Shown: positions 12,002 through 13,161 of the stretch, piece after piece
Layout: each line of letters starts with the position of its first letter
How positions within the stretch are numbered: position 1 is the stretch's first letter
DNA from: CAZYVU01 sp964651435
Lineage (GTDB): Bacteria; Desulfobacterota; Syntrophorhabdia; Syntrophorhabdales; CAYQXL01
Assembly (NCBI GenBank): GCA_964651435.1
Contig: CAZYVU010000056.1
Location: forward strand, 1-13,161
Length of the DNA: 13,161 nucleotides
Direction of reading: 5' to 3'
The notes under the pieces: generated by a model
What the model saw: the letters and a program-made list of their open reading frames with translations, nothing else
What the model was told of the DNA's origin: nothing
Database searches by the model: none
Translations under genes and position numbers: made by a program

Positions 12002-13161
12002 ATGAACGGAACGATCCGTGTTCTTCACGTCGACGACAGCCTCCTCGACATAGAGCTGGTGAAAGACGCGCTGACGGCGGAGGAAGAAGATTTCAGCCTC
12101 CGATCGGTGCGGTCTCGCAGGGAGTTCGAGGAGCAGATCGAACAGGGCACCTATGACATCATCCTTTCGGACTTTAACATCCTTGGTTTCGAGGGCTTCA
12201 AGGTCCTCGACCTGGCCCGCGAAAAGAATCCCCTTATGCCCGTCATTATTGTGACCGGCACGGGCTCTGAGGAAATTGCCGTAGAGGCCATGAAGCGAGG
12301 TGCCGCCGACTACGTGATCAAACACCCCAGCCACATCAGGCGGTTACCGGAAACGATACGGAGGGCCCTGGAGGGCTGCCGTATTCGAGTGAAACAGCAG
12401 GAGAGCGAAGACCTCTACCGCACCGCCGTAGAGCACTCCAACGACGGTTTTGCCCTGGTAAAAGGAGACCAGCATATCTATGTCAATGAGAAGTTCCTGA
12501 ACCTCTTCGGATATGCGTCCCTTGATGACCTGAAGGTTGATGGCCCTTACGGTATGATCCATCCCGATGACCGTGAAAGGGTCCTTGCGTACAGCCGGCG
12601 GAGGCAGTCGGGTAAGGCGGCGCCGGAGCGTTACGAATACAAGGGGGTGCGGAAGGACGGCGCTACCATATGCATCGAGGCGTCCGTAACCCATGCCGTG
12701 TACCGGGGGGAGCAGGTTGTGCTTGCATACCTAAGGGATGTAACCGAGCGGAGAATTGCGGAAGAAGAGCTCAAGAGGACAACGGAGAAGCTGCGCAAGA
12801 GCCTCGTGGGAACCGTGCAGGCCATGTCTCTGACGGTGGAGACGCGGGATCCCTACACGGCAGGCCACCAACGGAGGGTGGCAAGCCTGGCCGGGGCAAT
12901 AGCGAGAGAGATGCACATTTCCGACGAATCGGCCGAGACGATCACCATGGCGGCGGCGATCCACGACATCGGCAAGATGTCCGTACCGGCCGAGATATTG
13001 AGCAAGCCGGGGAAACTTACGGCCCTTGAGATGAGGCTCATCAGGGTCCATCCCCAGACGGGATACGACATACTAAAAGACGTTGACCTGCCCTCTCCTA
13101 TAGCGCAAATCATCCTGGAGCACCACGAGCGGCTCGACGGCTCCGGGTATCCGCAGGGCCT
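12002..13161 (+). CDS. Response regulator with PAS and HD-GYP domains, 3' end beyond the window
   Basis: An open frame begins at ATG 12002 and runs off the window after 386 codons. The receiver (about 5-122) has D11-D12, acceptor D57 in ILSDFNILGFEG, T85 in IVTGTGSEE and K107. The residue usually Pro in the DxxxP turn is replaced (NILG), as in some receivers of this subclass. PAS spans about 138-253, ending RDVTERR. A coiled linker leads to HD-GYP (about 268 onward) with ETRDPYTAGHQRRVA (280-294), H321-D322 in IHDIGK, HH 374-375 and GYP 382-384; the rest is missing. It probably hydrolyses c-di-GMP under phosphorylation control. GGGGGAG at 11991-11997, four bases before ATG, is the ribosome site. 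It shares architecture with the protein encoded at 1792-3291, and the aligned HD-GYP cores match at about two thirds of positions without gaps. Confidence 0.92.
   Translation, partial: MNGTIRVLHVDDSLLDIELVKDALTAEEEDFSLRSVRSRREFEEQIEQGTYDIILSDFNILGFEGFKVLDLAREKNPLMPVIIVTGTGSEEIAVEAMKRGAADYVIKHPSHIRRLPETIRRALEGCRIRVKQQESEDLYRTAVEHSNDGFALVKGDQHIYVNEKFLNLFGYASLDDLKVDGPYGMIHPDDRERVLAYSRRRQSGKAAPERYEYKGVRKDGATICIEASVTHAVYRGEQVVLAYLRDVTERRIAEEELKRTTEKLRKSLVGTVQAMSLTVETRDPYTAGHQRRVASLAGAIAREMHISDESAETITMAAAIHDIGKMSVPAEILSKPGKLTALEMRLIRVHPQTGYDILKDVDLPSPIAQIILEHHERLDGSGYPQG

Noticed and set aside
1..13161. Mobile element, phage, CRISPR or RNA gene in the window
   Set aside because: No transposase or integrase-like protein, regularly spaced repeats, tRNA-like or rRNA-like stretch was seen on reading both strands.

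Overview
The window is GC-rich bacterial chromosome with short intergenic gaps, overlapping genes and Shine-Dalgarno starts. It is dominated by two-component and cyclic-di-GMP signalling. Large PAS-containing kinases, a cytochrome-c-type sensory domain and HD-GYP outputs suggest a free-living, probably anaerobic Desulfobacterota-like (deltaproteobacterial) organism. This is inferred from protein style only; no marker gene is present.

Layout. (1) 138-1749, plus strand: a housekeeping pair, a TatD-family metal-dependent hydrolase followed by a TcdA-like ThiF/E1-type enzyme of tRNA modification. (2) 1792-8082, minus strand: a compact four-gene operon, read from 8082 leftward. In order it encodes a membrane diguanylate cyclase with a periplasmic haem-c motif, a histidine kinase with a periplasmic solute-binding-protein sensor, a single-domain DivK-like receiver, and a receiver-PAS-HD-GYP protein. 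Each junction is a 1- or 4-base start/stop overlap. (3) 8083-8235: divergent promoter region. (4) 8236-9057, plus strand: an MltB-type lytic transglycosylase. (5) 9129-13161, plus strand: a second signalling set. It holds a multi-pass membrane kinase with a Cache-like sensor, split by a one-base frameshift near 10364-10379, then an Rcp1-like receiver, then a second receiver-PAS-HD-GYP protein cut by the window end.

How the genes may work together. The minus-strand operon pairs a c-di-GMP synthase (intact GGDEF and I-site) with a probable c-di-GMP phosphodiesterase (HD-GYP) under a phosphoreceiver, plus a kinase and a carrier receiver. A periplasmic redox or ligand signal could therefore set synthesis and breakdown of c-di-GMP from one transcript. 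The plus-strand set repeats the order kinase, small receiver, receiver-PAS-HD-GYP, with a different kinase class. The two HD-GYP domains match at about 74 of 110 aligned positions by hand count, without gaps. The modules therefore look like parallel inputs to the same kind of output. No RNA gene, CRISPR array, insertion sequence or phage gene was seen.
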